Source: Pseudarthrobacter sp. NamE2
GTDB lineage: Bacteria > Actinomycetota > Actinomycetes > Actinomycetales > Micrococcaceae
NCBI RefSeq assembly: GCF_005796205.1
Contig: NZ_VAHN01000012.1
Span: forward strand, 81,090 to 145,089
DNA length: 64,000 nucleotides
Direction: 5' to 3'
The position numbers were made by a program, and so were the translations under genes. Under the pieces are notes generated by a model that was given only the letters and a program-made list of their open reading frames with translations, made no database searches and had not been told where the DNA came from. Positions within the stretch are counted from its first letter, which is position 1; each line of letters starts with the position of its first letter. Shown piece after piece: positions 61,721 to 64,000 of the stretch.

Positions 61721-62155
61721 ATGGGACAGGCACGCGAGGTCATGGACCGGCTCACCACCGCCATGAATACGAAAGACAGGGATATGCTGTCCGGCTGCTA
61801 CGCAGCCGACGCCGTGGCACACACCCCCGACCAAGGTGAAATCAGGGGACGGGATGCCATCAGCAGTTACCTTTTCGGCTTCTGGGAGGGAATACCGGAT
61901 GTGCGGTACGAGGTCACCGAACGGCATGACACCGGTGACGTGGCCATTGATGAGGGCATTGTCACCGGCACGAACACCGGACAACTGGTTATGCCCTCCG
62001 GGCAAACGCTCCCGCCCACCGGCAAACAGCTCCGGATCAGGAGTTGTGACGTGGCCACCATCAGGAATGGTGAGATCACATCGCACCACTTCTACTTCGA
62101 CCAGGTGGAGTTCCTGTCTCAGCTTGGGCTGATGCCCGAGATGACCACGCACTGA
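61721..62155 (+). CDS. SnoaL-like ester cyclase-family protein
   Basis: The ATG at 61721 follows GGAGG by five bases. The 144-residue product shows the SnoaL pattern MDRLTTAMNTKDRDMLSGCY, RGRDAISSYLFGFWEGIPDV, and ends NGEITSHHFYFDQVEFLSQL with the His-His-x-Tyr motif. Members act on small lipophilic or polyketide molecules, but most are uncharacterised. It is a single gene. Confidence 0.82.
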   Translation: MGQAREVMDRLTTAMNTKDRDMLSGCYAADAVAHTPDQGEIRGRDAISSYLFGFWEGIPDVRYEVTERHDTGDVAIDEGIVTGTNTGQLVMPSGQTLPPTGKQLRIRSCDVATIRNGEITSHHFYFDQVEFLSQLGLMPEMTTH

Positions 62156-62507
62156 CGGATCCTCTGGCCTAAGCGGCCGCTCCAAGTTCCCGGCGGGCCC
62201 TTGCTGTCCGGGCGGGTCCACCATGCCCATTGGTAGGCGGCCGGAAGAATCCATAACCCGCCGGAACGGTAAGGCCTATGGCTACCTAACAGCCCCTTCC
62301 AGCCTCCCCTATCTGGTTCCGCGGCCGCTCAGCGCCCGCTGGACGGACGTAACATGTTCCCGCCGGGAGGTGATGAAATGGCCTCCGAGCCGCCTTCCAC
62401 CTAGGGCATTTTTTCGCCACGAGCTGGGCATCGGTGGTTGCTGCAGTTGCATCAAAAGGAATCCATCAGCAAAAAAATCAATCCACCGGCACAACCGGGG
62501 CACCATT

Positions 62508-63553
62508 ATGCGTCTGCTACGCCTTCTCATCGCTCTACTGCTTGTGGCTGCCGGCACAGTCGCACTTCCATCCGCCGCCCAGGCGGCCGACGTAGGAGTG
62601 CCTGGGCCATCGTATGCCGGCGACGGCGTGAGAACTCCGACTGCGGACAAGGCCCAGAGCAAGCTCTGGTTTCAGGATGGAAGCTGGTGGGGTCTGTTGT
62701 GGAGCACGTCGGCGAAGGCGACGAAGATCCACCGGCTGGACGTGGCAACGCAGGCGTGGCAGGAGACGGAAACGGTTGTTGACGTACGGCCGACCGCGCG
62801 CGGTGACGCACTCTGGGACGCAAAGGATAGCAAACTCTACGTCGTGTCGGGCACCACAGTGCTCTCGGAGTGGAGCTCGCCGCCGTCCCGGGAGGACACG
62901 GCGTCCGGGTCCGCAGAGCTTCACCGCTACAGCTACGACGCGGTGACGAGGACCTACTCGCAGGACCCCGGTTTCCCCGTCACCCTTCACGATGGGAGCA
63001 CGGAATCGATCACGGCGGCCAAGGACTCCATCGGCAAGCTGTGGGTAACCTACACCGTCGTCTCCGGCGACAACAGCAACCGCGTCTACGTCAACCACTC
63101 GACCACCAGCGACACGGAGTGGGGAACTCCGCTCGTCCTGCCGACAACCAACGCCCAGGTGCACCACGACGATATCTCCGCAATCACGTCATTCCAGGGC
63201 GACAAGGTCGGAATTATGTGGAGCAATCAGCGGATAGGGCATAAAGAAGTTCTACTTTGCCGTCCACCAGGACGGCCAGCCCGAGAACTCGTGGCAGATA
63301 GAAGTCGCTTACGGCGGGGGTATCAACTGCACCGGGTGCGTGAACGACCATCTATTACAAGAACGCGCCGATTGACAACGTCTCCTTTGCGCCCGGTGCC
63401 GGTACGCCAATCATCAGCAGCAGTACGGACAACGACATCAACGACCCCACGTCAACGAAACAAAACGTGAACAGCCAGACCGGCCTGGTGGTGTTGGCAG
63501 CTTCCAGGACCAACGCCCGGTACTGGCACGCCCACATAAACCTGGCGAACTAG
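62508..63553 (+). pseudogene. Decayed secreted protein, unknown family
   Basis: The frame from 62508 begins with a signal peptide (LLRLLIALLLVAAGTVALPS) and continues to HHDDISAITSFQGDKVGIMW. Near 63240 a one-base shift moves the sense to KKFYFAVHQDGQPENSWQIE and VAYGGGINCTGCVNDH. After about 63355 another shift leads to PIDNVSFAPGAGTPIISSST and the end ARYWHAHINLAN with TAG at 63551-63553. At least two frameshifts are needed. The intact form would be a beta-rich secreted protein of about 345 residues. Confidence 0.78.
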
Positions 63554-63600
63554 TTGACGAGTTGTCATCGCCTGACGGGATGCGTGCCCCATAAACAACG

Positions 63601-63646
63601 ACAGATGCCGTGGGCGCCCTGTGAATAGGGCGTCCACGGCATCTGT
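63601..63646. terminator. 20-bp hairpin after the decayed secreted protein
   Basis: ACAGATGCCGTGGGCGCCCT pairs with AGGGCGTCCACGGCATCTGT around GTGAAT, with one G-T pair. It lies 48 bases after the pseudogene stop. Confidence 0.88.
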
Positions 63647-63866
63647 CCAAGCGGAGTCACTCATGCGACGACGAGTGGGTCAGGTGATGTGCCCTACTTG
63701 TCACAACCAATTGCCGTCGCCGTCCCGGCCGAGGTGCTTGCCATGGCGTGGCGTGCCTGGCAGCTTCCCTTCATGAGAGCTTGAGCAGATCTTCACGAAT
63801 GGCCGGTTCGAACTACACAATTGTCCGTCCCGCTTTTCCGACCACGGCGGATATCAGGGCAACCCA

Positions 63867-63943
63867 GAGTGAGTGAGCGTTTCCTGTTTATATGCAACGA
63901 GTGAGAGAGCGTCACTGGTTCAATACAACGAGTGAGAGAGCGT
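63867..63943. repeat. Three phased direct repeats (GAGTGAGAGAGCGT)
   Basis: GAGTGAGTGAGCGT at 63867-63880, GAGTGAGAGAGCGT at 63899-63912 and the same again at 63930-63943 repeat at 31-32 base spacing, about three helical turns. The last two extend to CAACGAGTGAGAGAGCGT. They precede a possible gene start at 63967 and look like an activator or repressor array, or the end of a mobile element. Confidence 0.75.
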
Positions 63944-63966
63944 TCGTTTTTCTGGAGGCTCCTGTA

Positions 63967-64000
63967 ATGCTTCTTAAATGTGGGAGGCCCCAACCAGTGC
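63967..64000 (+). CDS. Possible gene start running off the right edge
   Basis: An ATG at 63967 with TGGAGG eight bases upstream opens the frame MLLKCGRPQPV, which reaches the window end. The good ribosome binding site and the repeats upstream are the only support; eleven codons are too few to identify it. Confidence 0.3.
   Translation, partial: MLLKCGRPQPV

Noticed and set aside
1..64000. CRISPR arrays, tRNA, rRNA or tmRNA genes
   Set aside because: I looked for regularly spaced repeats with unique spacers and for cloverleaf or conserved rRNA segments and found none; the repeats at 63867-63943 are too few and too close to form an array.

Overview
The window reads as chromosome of a high-GC actinobacterium close to Arthrobacter/Pseudarthrobacter. 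The indications are the GC-rich codon use of most genes, a DUF222-HNH endonuclease gene, an OFA-type MFS transporter with its tiny partner gene, a DinB/DUF664 protein, a GmrSD/DUF1524 secreted nuclease with an Excalibur tail, and IS481 and IS256 type elements. The genus is an inference from gene content; no rRNA or tRNA gene was seen.

Layout. (1) 1-10.7 kb is an accessory defence island with visibly lower GC than the rest. It holds a GHKL-ATPase gene followed by an unrecognised gene that runs off the left edge (minus strand), a divergent kinase-helicase plus phospholipase D pair matching the type I Mokosh anti-phage system, a decayed IS256-family transposase, an HNH endonuclease and a small membrane-anchored protein. 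(2) 10.9-15.9 kb is an amino-acid use locus: APC permease, PLP aminotransferase, Lrp regulator and ThDP enzyme. (3) 15.9-17.0 kb is an intact IS481 element with a TCTAGG target duplication, inserted inside the hairpin of a bidirectional terminator. (4) 17-27.7 kb is mixed: small membrane or coiled-coil proteins of unknown function, a glycosyltransferase with an in-frame amber codon, a quinone-type oxidoreductase, a beta-propeller surface protein, an alpha/beta hydrolase, a secreted glycerophosphodiesterase and an HPP membrane protein. (5) 27.8-35.5 kb is a demethylation cluster: APC permease, DmmA/DmmB/DmmC-type heme-dependent N-demethylase, a 78-residue protein and an aldehyde dehydrogenase, facing a FadR-type regulator that overlaps a solitary Cache-domain gene. 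(6) 35.6-46.7 kb holds two small enzymes, the OFA transporter with its small subunit, a BASS transporter, an MHS transporter lacking its N-terminal half, a DUF222-HNH gene, a serine hydrolase, a Pro-rich wall protein and a secreted metallophosphoesterase. (7) 46.9-56.3 kb is a tightly overlapping nine-gene catabolic operon (two-deoxy-keto sugar kinase and aldolase, ferredoxin-fold protein, amidohydrolase, HutC-type regulator, taurine/sulfonate-type ABC transporter, Gfo/Idh oxidoreductase). It diverges from a second Gfo/Idh gene and an MBL-fold hydrolase across two palindromic operators. (8) 56.4-64 kb holds a frameshifted potassium channel, a secreted DUF1524 nuclease, a MarR regulator with a palindromic operator beside an unknown gene, a CNNM/CorC protein, DinB and SnoaL proteins, a decayed secreted protein and a regularly spaced direct repeat at the right edge.

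The best candidates for undescribed biology are the GHKL-ATPase plus edge gene module in the defence island, and the 46.9-56.3 kb catabolic operon. The operon joins a sulfonate-type importer to ED-like aldolase chemistry with no visible dehydratase. The Dmm-type demethylase paired with a succinate-semialdehyde-type dehydrogenase is a third candidate.
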